Numbered from the stretch's first letter, positions 53,202 through 63,630 are shown. The stretch is DNA of 64,000 bases from Cellulomonas sp. SLBN-39 (GCF_006715865.1 NZ_VFOA01000001.1:806001-870000), one strand, 5' to 3'. Numbers and translations: made by a program. Notes: a model not told the origin generated them from the letters alone.

Positions 53202-54682
53202 GGCTGCTGCGCGTCCGGCCCGTGCTCGTCGTCGGGCTCCGGGCTGGCCGCGGGCACGGGGGCCGTGAGCCAGTCCAGGGCCATCCAGCGCACGCCCTCG
53301 CGGTCGGGCGCCGTGGCGGCCAGCTGCGCGACCGGCCCGCCCCCGAGCCCGGGCAGCACGGCCTCCGGGTCGACCTGCGCCCACGGCGCGAGCACGAAGG
53401 CCCGCTCGTGCGCCCGCGGGTGGGGCAGCTCCAGGTCGTCCGTCACGGCCGTCGTGGAGCCGTACACGACGATGTCGACGTCGAGCGTGCGCGGGCCCCA
53501 CCGCTCGGTGCGCTCGCGCCCGTGGCGCTGCTCGACCGCGTGCACGGCCCGCAGCAGGTCCCGGGGGCCGAGCGACGTGCGGGCCAGCAGCACCGCGTTG
53601 AGGTAGTCGGGCTGCTCGGGACCCACCGCGGCCGTGCGGGCGAGGGGCGAGACCGCGACGATCTCGACGCCCGGCACCGCGGCCAGGTCGGCGACGGCGT
53701 GCCGCAGCGTCTCCTGCGCGGGGCCGACGTTGGCGCCGAGCGCCAGGACCACGTCGACGGGGGCGGGGGGCGCCTGGTCGAGCTCGTCGACGACCAGCTC
53801 ACCGGTCACGGGCGACGTCGGCGGCTCGTCCTCCCACCGCACCGGCGGCATGAGCGCGGTGCGCGCGGCGGGCGGCTCGTCGTCGGGCGCGGACGGCGCC
53901 GGCCGCTGCTCGAGCCCGCCGCCGTGCGGCCCGGCGTGCGTGCCCGCGTAGACACCCGGGTGACCGCCCGGCGGGGTCGACGGCACGGGCATTGCCGCGG
54001 CGGCAGGCCCCGGGGGCGGCAGCGGCCCGGTCGGGGACGGCGGTGCGGGCAGCGTGCCCGACGGCGCGGGCAGCGGCGCCAGGTGCCCGGACGGCAGCAC
54101 CGACTCCCGCACCGGGTGCCCGTCGTGCAGCTCGTTCCCCTCGGCGCGGGCACCGTCGCCGCGCGCCGGCGCGGTCAGCGGCATCGGCGCCGTCGGGGGG
54201 TGCGTGCGGGCCGGGTCGGCGGGCGCCGCGCGCCGCCCCGACGCCGGCGGCCCCTGGTACGGCTCCGCCGCGGGCAGCTTGGACCGGTCGCGGCGGATCG
54301 AGACGACGACGTCGCCGAACGGCACGGTGATCGGCGCCTGCGGCTTGTGCACCGCCACGTCCACGGCCTGGACGAGCGGGTGCGCGAGCACGGTCGCGGC
54401 GATCCGCTCGGCCACCGTCTCGACGAGGTCGACCGGGTCGCCGGACAGCACCGCGGCCACCTGCTCGGCCACCACGCCGTAGTGCACGGTGTGCACCAGG
54501 TCGTCGCCGGCCGCGGCCCGCCGCGTGTCGACGTGCAGCACGACGTCCGCGAGGAACGTCTGCCCGTCCCGTCTCTCGTGGTCCAGGACCCCGTGGTACC
54601 CGTACGCGCTGATGCCCTGGAGCCGGATCTGGTCGAGCCGCCGGCCCGAGCCGTCGCTGACGTCGTCGTCGTGCACGTTCAC
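53198..54682 (-). CDS. folBK: Bifunctional FolB-FolK: dihydroneopterin aldolase / HPPK
   Basis: 494 residues in one frame. FolB domain 18-132 (IRLQGISAYGYHGVLDHERRDGQTF, DLVETVAERIAA, VHKPQAPITVPFGDV); a Pro/Gly/Ala-rich linker of about 175 residues (133-307); FolK domain 308-475 (VVLALGANVGPAQETL, GPEQPDYLNAV, RWGPRTLDVDIVVYG, LPHPRAHERAFVL). It catalyses dihydroneopterin cleavage and then pyrophosphoryl transfer to hydroxymethyldihydropterin. GTG 54682 overlaps the folP stop by 4 nt. The linker has no stop codon, frameshift or internal ribosome site at a clear FolK start, so a true fusion is likely. Confidence 0.9.
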   Translation of the reverse strand: MNVHDDDVSDGSGRRLDQIRLQGISAYGYHGVLDHERRDGQTFLADVVLHVDTRRAAAGDDLVHTVHYGVVAEQVAAVLSGDPVDLVETVAERIAATVLAHPLVQAVDVAVHKPQAPITVPFGDVVVSIRRDRSKLPAAEPYQGPPASGRRAAPADPARTHPPTAPMPLTAPARGDGARAEGNELHDGHPVRESVLPSGHLAPLPAPSGTLPAPPSPTGPLPPPGPAAAAMPVPSTPPGGHPGVYAGTHAGPHGGGLEQRPAPSAPDDEPPAARTALMPPVRWEDEPPTSPVTGELVVDELDQAPPAPVDVVLALGANVGPAQETLRHAVADLAAVPGVEIVAVSPLARTAAVGPEQPDYLNAVLLARTSLGPRDLLRAVHAVEQRHGRERTERWGPRTLDVDIVVYGSTTAVTDDLELPHPRAHERAFVLAPWAQVDPEAVLPGLGGGPVAQLAATAPDREGVRWMALDWLTAPVPAASPEPDDEHGPDAQQP

Positions 54683-55632
54683 CGCGCCTCCTCTCCCCCG
54701 TGCGGGCCTGCGCCCGCACCCGTCGTCGCCCGTGGACCGGGCCCGTCCTGCGCGGCGCCCCAGGCCGCGGCCACCCGCACGGCGTCCGCCGACGCCGCGA
54801 CCTCGTGCACCCGGACCGCCCACGCCCCGGCGTGCGCCGCCAGCGCCGTGACCGCGGCCGTGGCCCGGTCGCGCTGCAAGGGCGGGGCCGGCCGGCCGTC
54901 GGACCCGGCGAGCAGGTGCCCGAGGAACCGCTTGCGGCTCGCGCCCACGAGCACCGGGAACCCGTCGGCGACCAGCGCCGGCAGGTGCGCGAGCAGCGGC
55001 CAGTTGCTCGCTCCCGACTTGGCGAAGCCCAGCCCCGGGTCCAGCACCACCTGCTCGTCGCGCACCCCGGCGGCGCGCATCTGCGCGACCCGCTCGGCGA
55101 GCTCGCGCCGGACGTCCGCGACGACGTCGTCGTACACGTCGTGCTCGTCCATGACGTCGGCGTGCCCGCGCCAGTGCATGGCCACGTACGCGACCCCGGT
55201 GCGCGCCACGACGGCGTGCATGCCCGGGTCGGCCAGGCCGCCCGAGACGTCGTTGACGAGGACCGCGCCCCGCTCGACCGCCGCCTGCGCGACCGCGGCC
55301 CGCGTGGTGTCCACGCTCACCACGGCACCGGCCGCCACGAGCCGTTCGACGACCGGCAGCACCCGGGCCAGCTCGTCCTCCACCGGCACGCGCGCCGACC
55401 CGGGACGGGTGGACTCGCCGCCGACGTCGAGCAGGTCCGCGCCCTGCGCGAGCAGCTCCAGGCCGTGCGCGACCGCGGCGCCGGGCTCGTACCACCGCCC
55501 GCCGTCCGAGAACGAGTCGGGCGTGACGTTGACGACGCCCATGACCAGCGTGCGACCCGCGTCGCGCAGCGTGGTGGGGATCCCGGGCAGGCGGGAGCCG
55601 GCCGGTGCCGTGCTGCGTGCGCTGCGGTCCAC
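54679..55632 (-). CDS. folP: Dihydropteroate synthase
   Basis: 317 residues. Condenses hydroxymethyldihydropterin pyrophosphate with p-aminobenzoate; target of sulfonamides. MGVVNVTPDSFSDGG, DVGGESTRPGS, SVDTTRAAVAQAA, NDVSGG and VLDPGLGFAKSGASNW are present, and SRKRFLG is intact. The C-terminal 30 residues are low-complexity. GTG 55632 has TAGGCT 6 nt upstream, an internal promoter 41 nt after folE. It heads the overlapping run folP-folBK-DUF3180. Confidence 0.96.
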   Translation of the reverse strand: MDRSARSTAPAGSRLPGIPTTLRDAGRTLVMGVVNVTPDSFSDGGRWYEPGAAVAHGLELLAQGADLLDVGGESTRPGSARVPVEDELARVLPVVERLVAAGAVVSVDTTRAAVAQAAVERGAVLVNDVSGGLADPGMHAVVARTGVAYVAMHWRGHADVMDEHDVYDDVVADVRRELAERVAQMRAAGVRDEQVVLDPGLGFAKSGASNWPLLAHLPALVADGFPVLVGASRKRFLGHLLAGSDGRPAPPLQRDRATAAVTALAAHAGAWAVRVHEVAASADAVRVAAAWGAAQDGPGPRATTGAGAGPHGGEEAR

Positions 55633-55638
55633 GTCGCG

Positions 55639-55644
55639 AGCCTA
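55639..55644 (-). promoter_or_regulatory. -10 element (TAGGCT) for leaderless folP
   Basis: TAGGCT ends 6 nt before GTG 55632, inside the folE-folP gap, implying a promoter within the fol cluster. Confidence 0.5.
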
Positions 55645-55673
55645 GGGGGTCGGCCGGGAGACGAGGGACGCGG

Positions 55674-56519
55674 TCAGCGGCCGAGCACGAGGCTCATGGC
55701 CTCGGCCCGGGTGGCGGCGTCCCGCATCTGCCCGCGCACGGCCGACGTCGTGGTGCGCGAGCCGGGCTTGCGCACGCCGCGCATCGACATGCACAGGTGC
55801 TCGCACTCGACGACCACGATCACGCCGCGCGGCTCGAGCACCTCGACCATGGCGTCCGCGATCTGCGTCGTGAGGCGCTCCTGCACCTGGGGCCGGCGGG
55901 CGTAGACGTCCACCAGGCGCGCGATCTTCGACAGGCCCGTCACGCGACCGTCGGCGCCCGGGATGTACCCGACGTGCGCGACGCCGTGGAACGGCACGAG
56001 GTGGTGCTCGCAGGTGGAGTACACCTCGATGTCGCGCACGAGCACCATCTCCCCGTGCCCGACGTCGAACGTCGCGGTGAGCGCGTCGCGGGGGTCCATC
56101 GTCAGGCCCGCGAACACCTCGCGGTAGGCGCGGGCGACGCGCGCCGGCGTCTCGCGCAGCCCCTCGCGGTCGGGGTCCTCGCCGACGGCAGACAGCAGCT
56201 CGCGCACCGCGCGCTGCACGCGGGCCTCGTCGTACGGTCGCACCGACCGGCCCGACCGGGTGGTCGGGCCCGCAGCCGTGGGGGCCGCTGCCGCGGGCGT
56301 GGTCGCCGCGGGCCCGGACACGGTGGTCCCAGACGCGGTGGTGCCGGACGGCGCGGGGCCGGAGGGTGCGGGGCCGGACGGCGCAGCGCCGGACGGCGCG
56401 ACCGGGGTCGGCGTGGACGGTGCCGCGGGCGCCGACGTCGCCGGGGCGACGGGCGGGGGCGGCAGCAGGCCCGGGGCCTCGGCGGCCGGGCGTCCGTCGG
56501 GGGTGGTCGGTGAGGTCAT
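55674..56519 (-). CDS. folE: GTP cyclohydrolase I with a disordered N-terminal extension
   Basis: 281 residues. Catalytic part from about residue 94: [18 protein letters not shown], zinc ligands Cys170 and His173 ([12 protein letters not shown]), GLSKIARLV, and Cys243 ([10 protein letters not shown]). It converts GTP to dihydroneopterin triphosphate. Residues 1-93 are unusual: low-complexity Pro/Ala/Ser/Gly/Thr with five PSG-type triplets (positions about 42-70), probably disordered. ATG 56519 is 1 nt after the ftsH stop. A shorter form starting near Val93 cannot be excluded. Confidence 0.94.
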   Translation of the reverse strand: MTSPTTPDGRPAAEAPGLLPPPPVAPATSAPAAPSTPTPVAPSGAAPSGPAPSGPAPSGTTASGTTVSGPAATTPAAAAPTAAGPTTRSGRSVRPYDEARVQRAVRELLSAVGEDPDREGLRETPARVARAYREVFAGLTMDPRDALTATFDVGHGEMVLVRDIEVYSTCEHHLVPFHGVAHVGYIPGADGRVTGLSKIARLVDVYARRPQVQERLTTQIADAMVEVLEPRGVIVVVECEHLCMSMRGVRKPGSRTTTSAVRGQMRDAATRAEAMSLVLGR

Positions 56520-56520
56520 G

Positions 56521-58566
56521 TCATCCCTGCCCGTCGGTGTCGGGGGTCTGGCCCGGCGGCACCTCCACGACGACGGTGGCCGGGTTCTCGGACCGCGCGG
56601 CGGCGGCCTCGTCCTGCGGCACGACGGGAGCGCCGTCGAGGGCGGCGAGCTCGGCGGGCGTCATCACGGGACCGCGCTCGGAGACCGCGCGCTCGTCGCC
56701 GGAGATCCACACGTCGCGCGGCTCGCGCTTGACCACCGAGGCGAACACCTCGGTGAGCTGCTCCTGGTTGAGCGTCTCCTTCTCGAGCAGCTCCAGGACC
56801 AGGGCGTCGAGCACGTCGCGGTACTCCACGAGGATCGCGCGCGCCTCGTCGTGCGCCCGCTCGATGAGGGCCCGGACCTCGACGTCGATGGCACCGGCGA
56901 CGGCCTCGGAGTAGTCGCGCTGGTGGCCGACGTCGCGCCCGAGGAAGACCTCGCTGGACTCCTGCCCGAGCTTGATCGCCCCGAGCTGGGCGCTCATGCC
57001 GAACTGCGTGACCATCTTCCGGGCGATCGACGTGGCCTTCTCGATGTCGTTGCTCGCCCCGGTGGTCGGGTCGTGGAAGACCAGCTCCTCGGCCACGCGC
57101 CCGCCCATGGCGTACGCGAGCTGGTCGAGCAGCTCGTTGCGCGTCGTGGAGTACTTGTCCTCCGTCGGCATGACCATCGTGTAGCCGAGGGCCCGGCCGC
57201 GCGGCAGGATCGTCACCTTCGTCACGGGGTCCGTGTACCGCAGGGCCCACGCCACGAGCGCGTGACCGCCCTCGTGGTACGCGGTGATCTTCAGCTCCTT
57301 GACGTTCATGACGCGCGTCCGCTTCTGCGGGCCGGCGATGACACGGTCGATCGCCTCGTCCAGCGCGGCGTCGTCGATGACCTGCGCGCCACGGCGTGCG
57401 GTGAGCAGCGCGGCCTCGTTGAGCACGTTCGCCAGGTCCGCGCCGGTGAAGCCCGGGGTACGGCGGGCCACGACGCCGAGGTCGACGCCCGGCGCCATGG
57501 GCTTGCCCATCGAGTGGACCGTGAGGATCTTCTCGCGCCCCTTGAGGTCGGGCGGCTCGACGGCGACCTGCCGGTCGAACCGGCCCGGCCGCAGCAGGGC
57601 GGGGTCGAGGATGTCGGGGCGGTTCGTCGCCGCGATGAGGATGACGTTCGTCTTGACGTCGAACCCGTCCATCTCGACGAGCATCTGGTTGAGCGTCTGC
57701 TCGCGCTCGTCGTGCCCGCCGCCGAGCCCCGCGCCACGGTGCCGGCCGACCGCGTCGATCTCGTCGACGAAGATGATCGCCGGCGAGTTCTCCTTGGCCT
57801 GCTGGAACAGGTCGCGCACGCGGCTGGCACCGACGCCGACGAACATCTCGACGAAGTCCGAGCCGGAGATCGAGTAGAACGGCACGCCCGCCTCGCCGGC
57901 GACCGCGCGCGCCAGCAGCGTCTTGCCGGTGCCGGGGGGGCCGTAGAGCAGCACACCCTTGGGGATCTTCGCGCCGACGGCCTGGAACTTGCCGGGCTCG
58001 GAGAGGAACTCCTTGATCTCCTGGAGCTCCTCGAGGGCCTCGTCCACGCCCGCGACGTCGGCGAAGGTGACCTTCGGCGACTCCTTGGAGACCAGCTTGG
58101 CCTTGGACTTGCCGAAGCTCATGACCCGCGAGCCGCCGCCCTGCATGTTCGACATGAGGAACCAGAACAGCGCCAGGATGATGATGAACGGCAGCACCAG
58201 CCCGAGCAGGCTGCTCCACCAGGAGACCTGCGGGACCTCGGAGTTCCACCCGCCCGCCGGGTCGGCCTCGGCGACGGCCGCCGCCACGTCGTCGCCCTGC
58301 GGCGTGACGTAGAAGAAGTACAGCTGCGTGCCGAGGTCGTTGCCGTCCTCGTCCTTGTAGGCGTCCTCGAGCGTCAGGTCGACGCGCTGCGTGCCCTCGG
58401 TGATGAGGACCTGGTCGACCTTCCCCCCGGACAGCAGCTCGAGGCCCGTCGAGGTGTCGACCCGCTGGGCGGACGGGGTCCGCAGCAGGCTCGTGGCGAC
58501 GAGGGCGATCAGGACGGCCAGCGCGATCCACAGCAGCGGACCACGGGCGAGACGCTTGAGGTTCAT
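56521..58566 (-). CDS. ftsH: ATP-dependent zinc metalloprotease FtsH
   Basis: 681 residues. TM1 13-27, periplasmic part, TM2 117-140, AAA domain with Walker A GPPGTGKT 209-216, Walker [13 protein letters not shown] and [11 protein letters not shown], protease site HEGGH 431-435. It degrades misfolded membrane and regulatory proteins. ATG 58566; the acidic, Pro-rich C-terminal tail (about 630-681) is typical of actinobacteria. It follows hpt and precedes folE by 1 nt, as in mycobacteria (hpt and ftsH near folE). Confidence 0.98.
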   Translation of the reverse strand: MNLKRLARGPLLWIALAVLIALVATSLLRTPSAQRVDTSTGLELLSGGKVDQVLITEGTQRVDLTLEDAYKDEDGNDLGTQLYFFYVTPQGDDVAAAVAEADPAGGWNSEVPQVSWWSSLLGLVLPFIIILALFWFLMSNMQGGGSRVMSFGKSKAKLVSKESPKVTFADVAGVDEALEELQEIKEFLSEPGKFQAVGAKIPKGVLLYGPPGTGKTLLARAVAGEAGVPFYSISGSDFVEMFVGVGASRVRDLFQQAKENSPAIIFVDEIDAVGRHRGAGLGGGHDEREQTLNQMLVEMDGFDVKTNVILIAATNRPDILDPALLRPGRFDRQVAVEPPDLKGREKILTVHSMGKPMAPGVDLGVVARRTPGFTGADLANVLNEAALLTARRGAQVIDDAALDEAIDRVIAGPQKRTRVMNVKELKITAYHEGGHALVAWALRYTDPVTKVTILPRGRALGYTMVMPTEDKYSTTRNELLDQLAYAMGGRVAEELVFHDPTTGASNDIEKATSIARKMVTQFGMSAQLGAIKLGQESSEVFLGRDVGHQRDYSEAVAGAIDVEVRALIERAHDEARAILVEYRDVLDALVLELLEKETLNQEQLTEVFASVVKREPRDVWISGDERAVSERGPVMTPAELAALDGAPVVPQDEAAAARSENPATVVVEVPPGQTPDTDGQG

Positions 58567-58645
58567 GGGCGATCGGGGCGCGGGCCCCTCATCCTCCGGT
58601 CGCAGGGTTCCTGGCTGGAAGTTTTACACGGCGGCTCTGAGAGCA

Positions 58646-58665
58646 CCCTGGGTGTTCGCCCAGGG
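58646..58665 (-). terminator. Hairpin after hpt, upstream of ftsH
   Basis: CCCTGGG pairs with CCCAGGG around TGTTCG, 90-110 nt past the hpt stop. A modest stem; it may attenuate read-through into ftsH. No clear -10 for ftsH was found nearby. Confidence 0.45.
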
Positions 58666-58753
58666 CACAGCCCGTGCCACCGGCCGGGCGAGGCTCGCCC
58701 GACGTGCCCCGCGCCCCCCGCCCGGCGTGCGCCGGAACCGCGTGGCGGTCCGG

Positions 58754-59308
58754 TCAGACGGAGTACACGTGCGGCGCGAGCGTCGCGACGAACGGCAGGT
58801 TGCGGTACTTCTCGGCGTAGTCCAGCCCGTACCCGACGACGAACTCGGTGGGGATGTCGAAGCCGACGTACCGCACGGGCACCTCGACCTTCGCGGCCTC
58901 CGGCTTGCGCAGCATGGTCGCGATCTCGACCGACTCCGGCCCGCGCGAGCGCAGGTTCGACAGCAGCCACGACAGGGTCAGGCCCGAGTCGATGATGTCC
59001 TCGGCGATGAGCACGTGCTTGCCCGTCAGGTCCGTGTCGAGGTCCTTGAGGATCCGCACGACGCCCGAGGACTTGGTCCCGGAGCCGTACGACGAGACCG
59101 CCATCCAGTCCATCGCGAGCGGGGTGTGCAGGCGGCGCGCGAGGTCCGCCATCACCATGACCGCGCCCTTGAGCACGCCGACCAGGAGCAGGTCCTTGCC
59201 GGCGTAGTCGGCGTCGATCTGCGCCGCCATCTCGTCGAGCCGGGTGTGCAGCTGCTCCTCGCTGAGGAGGACCTTCTCGAGGTCGTCGCCCATGTCCGAC
59301 GCGTCCAC
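58754..59308 (-). CDS. hpt: Hypoxanthine phosphoribosyltransferase
   Basis: 184 residues. Purine salvage: hypoxanthine or guanine plus PRPP to IMP or GMP. LLLVGVLKGAVMVMADL, SSYGSGTKSSG, and the PRPP motif VLIAEDIIDSGLTL (EDIIDSG) are canonical. GTG 59308 has AGGAG 7 nt upstream, better than the internal ATG. It lies 2 nt after tilS, an arrangement conserved in Firmicutes and actinobacteria. Confidence 0.97.
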   Translation of the reverse strand: MDASDMGDDLEKVLLSEEQLHTRLDEMAAQIDADYAGKDLLLVGVLKGAVMVMADLARRLHTPLAMDWMAVSSYGSGTKSSGVVRILKDLDTDLTGKHVLIAEDIIDSGLTLSWLLSNLRSRGPESVEIATMLRKPEAAKVEVPVRYVGFDIPTEFVVGYGLDYAEKYRNLPFVATLAPHVYSV

Positions 59309-59310
59309 GC

Positions 59311-60438
59311 CTACTCCTGCCCGTCGTGCCCGTGGTCGGCGTGCGCGCCGACGTGGTCCGGCCCCGTCGGCCGGCCGAGGTAGAGCCTGCCACACGCCCG
59401 GCGCGCGACGACCCGTCCGGGCAGGTGCGCGGGCCCCTGGCCGTGCCAGCCCACCACGAGGGCGTCGAGCGCCAGGACGTGGGACCGCGCGACCGACCCG
59501 GACGGGGCCCCCGCGCGCACCGCGGCGGCACGCAGCGCCCGGCGCCGCACGGCGACGGGGCCGCCGCCGAGCACGTCGACGTCGACCACCACCGCGGCAC
59601 CCGCCCCCGGCGCCGCGTCCCCCGCCACCAGCGCCGCCCGCAGCAGGGCGTCGGCCGCCGCGTCCAGGGCGTCCGCGTCCTCGGCGAGCTGCGCGGCCGT
59701 GCGCGCGAGGGCCTGGGCGACGCCGGGGCCGAGCACGTCCTCGAGCACCGGCAGCACCTCCGCGCGCACCCGGCTGCGCAGCGGAAGGCTCGCGGGAACG
59801 TCGTCCGCCCCGTCGCCCACCGGCTCGTCGGGGGGCGTCTCGGGCGCCCCGGGGCGGCCGTTGGTCGGGTCGTGCCACGGCACGAGGCCCAGCGCGGCGC
59901 ACACCGCCTCGGTGTCGGCACGCCGCAGCCCCAGCAGCGGCCGGCGCAGGCGTCCGCGCACGGGCCGCATGCCGGCCAGCGCGCGGGCGCCCGAGCCGCG
60001 GGCCAGCGCCAGCAGCACCTGCTCGGCCTGGTCGTCGAGGGTGTGGCCGAGCAGCACCGCGGCTGCCCCGACCTCGTCCGCGACGGCGTCGAGGGCGCCG
60101 TACCGGGCGGTGCGCGCCGCCGCCTCGGCCCCCCCGCTCCCCTGCACCTCGACGGTCACCACCCGCACGGGGTCGAGCCCCAGGCCCCGGCACGCGGCGG
60201 CGGCGGCCCGCGCCACGTCGGCCGAGCCGGGCTGCAGGCCGTGGTCGACGACGACGGCACCGGCGGGCCGGGCCGGGGCCGGACCGTGCACGCAGACGTG
60301 CGCGACGGCCGCCGCCAGGGCCAGGGAGTCCGCACCGCCGGAGCACGCCACGAGCACGGGCGCACCGGTCGGCAGGTCCGCGAGCGCGGCGCGCACGGCG
60401 ACGCGCACCGCGGCGACGGCGGGCGGCGGTCCGCCCAC
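59311..60438 (-). CDS. tilS: tRNA(Ile)-lysidine synthetase
   Basis: 375 residues. Adds lysine to C34 of tRNA-Ile(CAU) so it reads AUA. PP-loop ATPase motif SGGADS at 33-38; [44 protein letters not shown]; and DPTN. The C-terminal domain is short. Stop TAG is 2 nt from the hpt start. GTG 60438 starts 1 nt after the stop of the upstream protease gene. Confidence 0.95.
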   Translation of the reverse strand: MGGPPPAVAAVRVAVRAALADLPTGAPVLVACSGGADSLALAAAVAHVCVHGPAPARPAGAVVVDHGLQPGSADVARAAAAACRGLGLDPVRVVTVEVQGSGGAEAAARTARYGALDAVADEVGAAAVLLGHTLDDQAEQVLLALARGSGARALAGMRPVRGRLRRPLLGLRRADTEAVCAALGLVPWHDPTNGRPGAPETPPDEPVGDGADDVPASLPLRSRVRAEVLPVLEDVLGPGVAQALARTAAQLAEDADALDAAADALLRAALVAGDAAPGAGAAVVVDVDVLGGGPVAVRRRALRAAAVRAGAPSGSVARSHVLALDALVVGWHGQGPAHLPGRVVARRACGRLYLGRPTGPDHVGAHADHGHDGQE

Positions 60439-60439
60439 G

Positions 60440-61519
60440 TCAGCCGTGCACGCGGCGCACCCAGGCGCCGGGGTCGGCGACCTCGGCGGGCGTCGGCAGT
60501 GCCGCGGGTGCCGACCAGACGGCGTTGAGCCCGTCCAGCCCGACCCGGCCGCGCACGGCGCGCACGAACGCGGCGCCCTCGCGGTACTGGGCGAGCTTGA
60601 GGTCGAGGCCGAGCAGCCGGCGCAGCACGCGGGCGGGGCCGCGGGCGCGGGTGACGGCGTCGCGGCGGGCCTCGAACGCGCGGCGGATCCGCCGCACGGT
60701 GGGCACGACGCGGGGGCCGACCTCGTCCATCATCACGTCGGCGTGCCCCTCGAGCAGGGCCATCACGGCGCCGACCTCCTCGAAGACGTCCCGCTGGCCG
60801 GGCGTGAGCATCGCGGTCAGGCCGTCGCCGGTGCTCCGCGCGGCGTGCACGAGCGACTCGACGAGCTCGTCGAGCGACGGAGCCAGGGCCGCCCCCGGGC
60901 CGCCGGGCGAGAGGTCCGCCAGGTCGGCCAGGAGCCGGCCCGCGCGGGTGCGGACGTGGTCGGCGAGCCAGGGCGCGGCGGCGAACTGCAGCGCGTGGGT
61001 CTGCTCGTGCAGCGCGACCCAGAGCCGGAAGTGCCCGGGGTCGACGCGCAGGGCCCGCTCGGTCGCCAGCACGTTCGGCGCGACGAGCAGCAGCCGGCCC
61101 GGAGCCCCCGGACCGGCCGTGAACGGGTCGAACTGCCCGAGGACCTTGCCCGAGAGCAGCGCGAGGACCGCCGCGACCTCGGCGGCCGCGGCCAGGCGTG
61201 CGGCGTCGGGCACCTGCACCGGCGTGCCGTCGGACCGGGTGGCCAGGGGTGCGGCCATGACGGCGAACGTCTGCGCGTTGGCCCGCGCCCACCCGGCCCG
61301 GTCGACGACGAGCACCCGCGAGAGGGCCTGCCCCGGGTCCGCGGGCGTCAGGCCGGTGATGTCGACGACGTGCCCGGCGGCCCGGCCGGCGGCGTCGCGC
61401 AGGTCGGCGACCAGCGCCTCGAGCTCGTCGCGCGGGGCGGGAGGTCCGGGCGGCGCCAGCCGGCCCGCGAGCCGTGCGGCCGCGGGCCAGTCGACGGGTC
61501 CTGCCGGGGCGGGGTCCAT
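60440..61519 (-). CDS. DUF2342-type zinc-dependent metalloprotease
   Basis: 359 residues from ATG 61519; a GTG 9 nt earlier is in frame, but TACCGT lies 7 nt from the ATG and fits a leaderless start. Active-site HEXXH motif HEQTH at 171-175, and [13 protein letters not shown] further on as the third ligand region. N-terminal [10 protein letters not shown] is typical. The family is widespread in actinobacteria next to dacB and tilS; substrates are unknown. No signal peptide, so cytosolic. Confidence 0.87.
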   Translation of the reverse strand: MDPAPAGPVDWPAAARLAGRLAPPGPPAPRDELEALVADLRDAAGRAAGHVVDITGLTPADPGQALSRVLVVDRAGWARANAQTFAVMAAPLATRSDGTPVQVPDAARLAAAAEVAAVLALLSGKVLGQFDPFTAGPGAPGRLLLVAPNVLATERALRVDPGHFRLWVALHEQTHALQFAAAPWLADHVRTRAGRLLADLADLSPGGPGAALAPSLDELVESLVHAARSTGDGLTAMLTPGQRDVFEEVGAVMALLEGHADVMMDEVGPRVVPTVRRIRRAFEARRDAVTRARGPARVLRRLLGLDLKLAQYREGAAFVRAVRGRVGLDGLNAVWSAPAALPTPAEVADPGAWVRRVHG

Positions 61520-61526
61520 CCGCCCC

Positions 61527-61532
61527 ACGGTA
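61527..61532 (-). promoter_or_regulatory. -10 element (TACCGT) for a leaderless metalloprotease mRNA
   Basis: TACCGT ends 7 nt before ATG 61519. It supports this ATG over the GTG at 61528. Confidence 0.5.
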
Positions 61533-61547
61533 GCCGCGGCCCGGGCG

Positions 61548-62966
61548 TCAGCGGCAGCCGCAGGCCGCGAGCGCGGTGACGAACCCGTCGAGGGCCTGCC
61601 GCGGCGCCCACTGCCCGCCGGCGGGGGTCGCGTCGGCCATCAGCGCGAACACGAGCTGGCGGCGCTGGGCGTCGAGGACGGTGCCGGTCAGCGACGTGAC
61701 GCCGGTGAGGCTGCCGGTCTTGGCGCGCACGAGCCCGCGGGCGTCCGTCGCGGTGTACCGGTCGGCGAGCGTGCCGGTCAGCCCGCCGATCGGCATGCCC
61801 GTCGCGACGTCGCGCAGCAGCGGGTACGCCGGGTCGGTGGTGAGGCGGACCAGGTCGACGAGCAGGCGGGGGCTGAGCTGCGAGCCGTCGGCCAGCCCCG
61901 ACGCGTCCGCCAGCCGGGCGCCGGAGACGTCGACGCCGAGGTTGCCGATCTCGCGCAGCACGGCCTGCGTGCCGCCGTCGAAGCTGGCGGGCAGCCCGGC
62001 GTCGATCGCGACGAGCCGGGAGACCACCTCGGTGATGGTGTTGTCGGAGGTGTCGAGGAAGTGGTGGATGACGTCGACCAGGGGTGCGGACTCGACCCGG
62101 GCGAGCTCGGTGCCCTCGGCCGGCGAGCTGCGCCGCACGGGGTCGCCCTCGACGGTGACGCCCGCGTCGGCGAGGCGCTGCACGAAGACGTCGGCGGCCG
62201 CCATGGACGGGTCCGTGTGGCGGGGCACGTACTCCCCGTCGGTGGTCTTGGCGATGTCCACGGCCAGCGCGGTCACGGGGGCGACGTACCCGCCGGTGAG
62301 GTCGGTGGCCGCCCACGACGGGTTGACGGTGGGCCCGGTGAACAGGGTGTCGTCGACCTCGAGGCGCACGCTCGTCACGCCCTGCAGCGCGAGCGCGGCG
62401 GCGGTGGCGCGGGCCAGGTCGGCGAGCCCGGCGTGGCCGACGGTCGCGTCGGGGTCGCCGTCGCCCGCCGCGAGCATCATGTCGCCGCCGCCGACCAGCG
62501 CGAGCGTGCGGTCCCCGGAGACGAGGACGCGGGTGGGGAGCGTCGCGGCCGGGTCCAGCGCGGTGAGCGCGGCGACGCCCGTGAGGACCTTGGCCGTCGA
62601 GGCGGGTGTCCGGGCGTCGTCGGCCTGGTGCTCGCCGAGCACCTCGCCGGTGAGCTGGTCGACGACGAGCACGCCGACGTCGGCGGCCGAGCCGAGGCGG
62701 GCGTCGCCGACGAGGCCGTCGACGAGCGCCTGCACGGCGGCGGCGTCCGGCAGGGGCACCTGGTCGTCGAGCTCGGCCATGACGGGGACCACGGCCGCCG
62801 GCTCGGCCGCACCCGGCGCCGTGGGGAACGGCGAGGGGTCCGGCACGGGTGGGGCGAGCGTCACCATCCCGGGGACGACGTCGTAGGCGTCGGCCGTCAC
62901 GTAGGCCCCGCCCGCCAGCACCAGCACCAGCGCGGTCGTCAGTCCGACACGCAGGCCTGTGGTCAT
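61548..62966 (-). CDS. dacB: D-alanyl-D-alanine carboxypeptidase / endopeptidase (PBP4 type)
   Basis: 472 residues. Class C penicillin-binding protein: signal or anchor segment 5-25, then SxxK motif Ser123-Lys126 (TPASTAKVL), SDN at 307-309, KTG at 416-418. It trims or cleaves peptidoglycan peptide cross-links outside the membrane. ATG 62966 with GGAG 9 nt upstream; a GTG 6 nt earlier is also possible. Divergent from ppa, and followed by the metalloprotease gene 28 nt downstream. The order ppa / dacB / metalloprotease / tilS / hpt matches mycobacteria. Confidence 0.95.
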   Translation of the reverse strand: MTTGLRVGLTTALVLVLAGGAYVTADAYDVVPGMVTLAPPVPDPSPFPTAPGAAEPAAVVPVMAELDDQVPLPDAAAVQALVDGLVGDARLGSAADVGVLVVDQLTGEVLGEHQADDARTPASTAKVLTGVAALTALDPAATLPTRVLVSGDRTLALVGGGDMMLAAGDGDPDATVGHAGLADLARATAAALALQGVTSVRLEVDDTLFTGPTVNPSWAATDLTGGYVAPVTALAVDIAKTTDGEYVPRHTDPSMAAADVFVQRLADAGVTVEGDPVRRSSPAEGTELARVESAPLVDVIHHFLDTSDNTITEVVSRLVAIDAGLPASFDGGTQAVLREIGNLGVDVSGARLADASGLADGSQLSPRLLVDLVRLTTDPAYPLLRDVATGMPIGGLTGTLADRYTATDARGLVRAKTGSLTGVTSLTGTVLDAQRRQLVFALMADATPAGGQWAPRQALDGFVTALAACGCR

Positions 62967-63124
62967 CGTCACGCTCCGCCCCGGGCGGGGTCCGGTCGTG
63001 CCCCGCCGGTGCGTCAGACTACTGTCCCGAGACAACGGCGCCCCGGGGAGACGACGCGTCCTGCCGACACCCTCCCCGAGCCCACCCGGGCAGGGGCGGG
63101 CGCGCGGGACGTAGGAGGAGCAGC
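62967..63124. promoter_or_regulatory. Divergent dacB / ppa promoter region
   Basis: 158 bp. TACTGT at 63020-63025 on the plus strand is a plausible ppa -10, and TAGTCT (63016-63021, minus strand) a plausible dacB -10; they overlap. GTAGGAGGAGCAGC just before ppa is its ribosome site. Confidence 0.45.
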
Positions 63125-63622
63125 ATGGAGTTCGACGTCACGATCGAGATCCCCAAGGGTCAGCGCAACAAGTACGAGGTGGACCACGCCACCGGGCGCA
63201 TCCGCCTCGACCGGATGCTGTTCACGTCGACCCGCTACCCGGACGACTACGGGTTCATCGACGGGACTCTCGGCGAGGACGGCGACCCGCTGGACGCGCT
63301 CGTGCTCCTGGAGGAGCCGACGTTCCCCGGGTGCCTGATCCGCTGCCGCGCGCTCGGCATGTTCCGCATGCGCGACGAGGCCGGCGGCGACGACAAGGTC
63401 CTGTGCGTCCCGACGGGCGACCAGCGCGCCGCGTGGCGCCAGGACATCGACGACGTGTCGGACTTCCACCGGCTGGAGATCCAGCACTTCTTCGAGGTCT
63501 ACAAGGACCTCGAGCCGGGCAAGTCCGTCGAGGGCGCCCACTGGGTGGGTCGCGCCGAGGCGGAGGCCGAGATCGAGCGGTCCCGCCAGCGCGCGATCGA
63601 CTCCGGGTACTACGCGCACTGA
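63125..63622 (+). CDS. ppa: Inorganic pyrophosphatase (family I)
   Basis: 165 residues. Hydrolyses pyrophosphate to phosphate. Motifs: [41 protein letters not shown] with the metal-binding Asp set, and [14 protein letters not shown] 63125 with GGAGGAG upstream. Divergent from dacB. Confidence 0.98.
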   Translation: MEFDVTIEIPKGQRNKYEVDHATGRIRLDRMLFTSTRYPDDYGFIDGTLGEDGDPLDALVLLEEPTFPGCLIRCRALGMFRMRDEAGGDDKVLCVPTGDQRAAWRQDIDDVSDFHRLEIQHFFEVYKDLEPGKSVEGAHWVGRAEAEAEIERSRQRAIDSGYYAH

Positions 63623-63630
63623 GCACCTGC

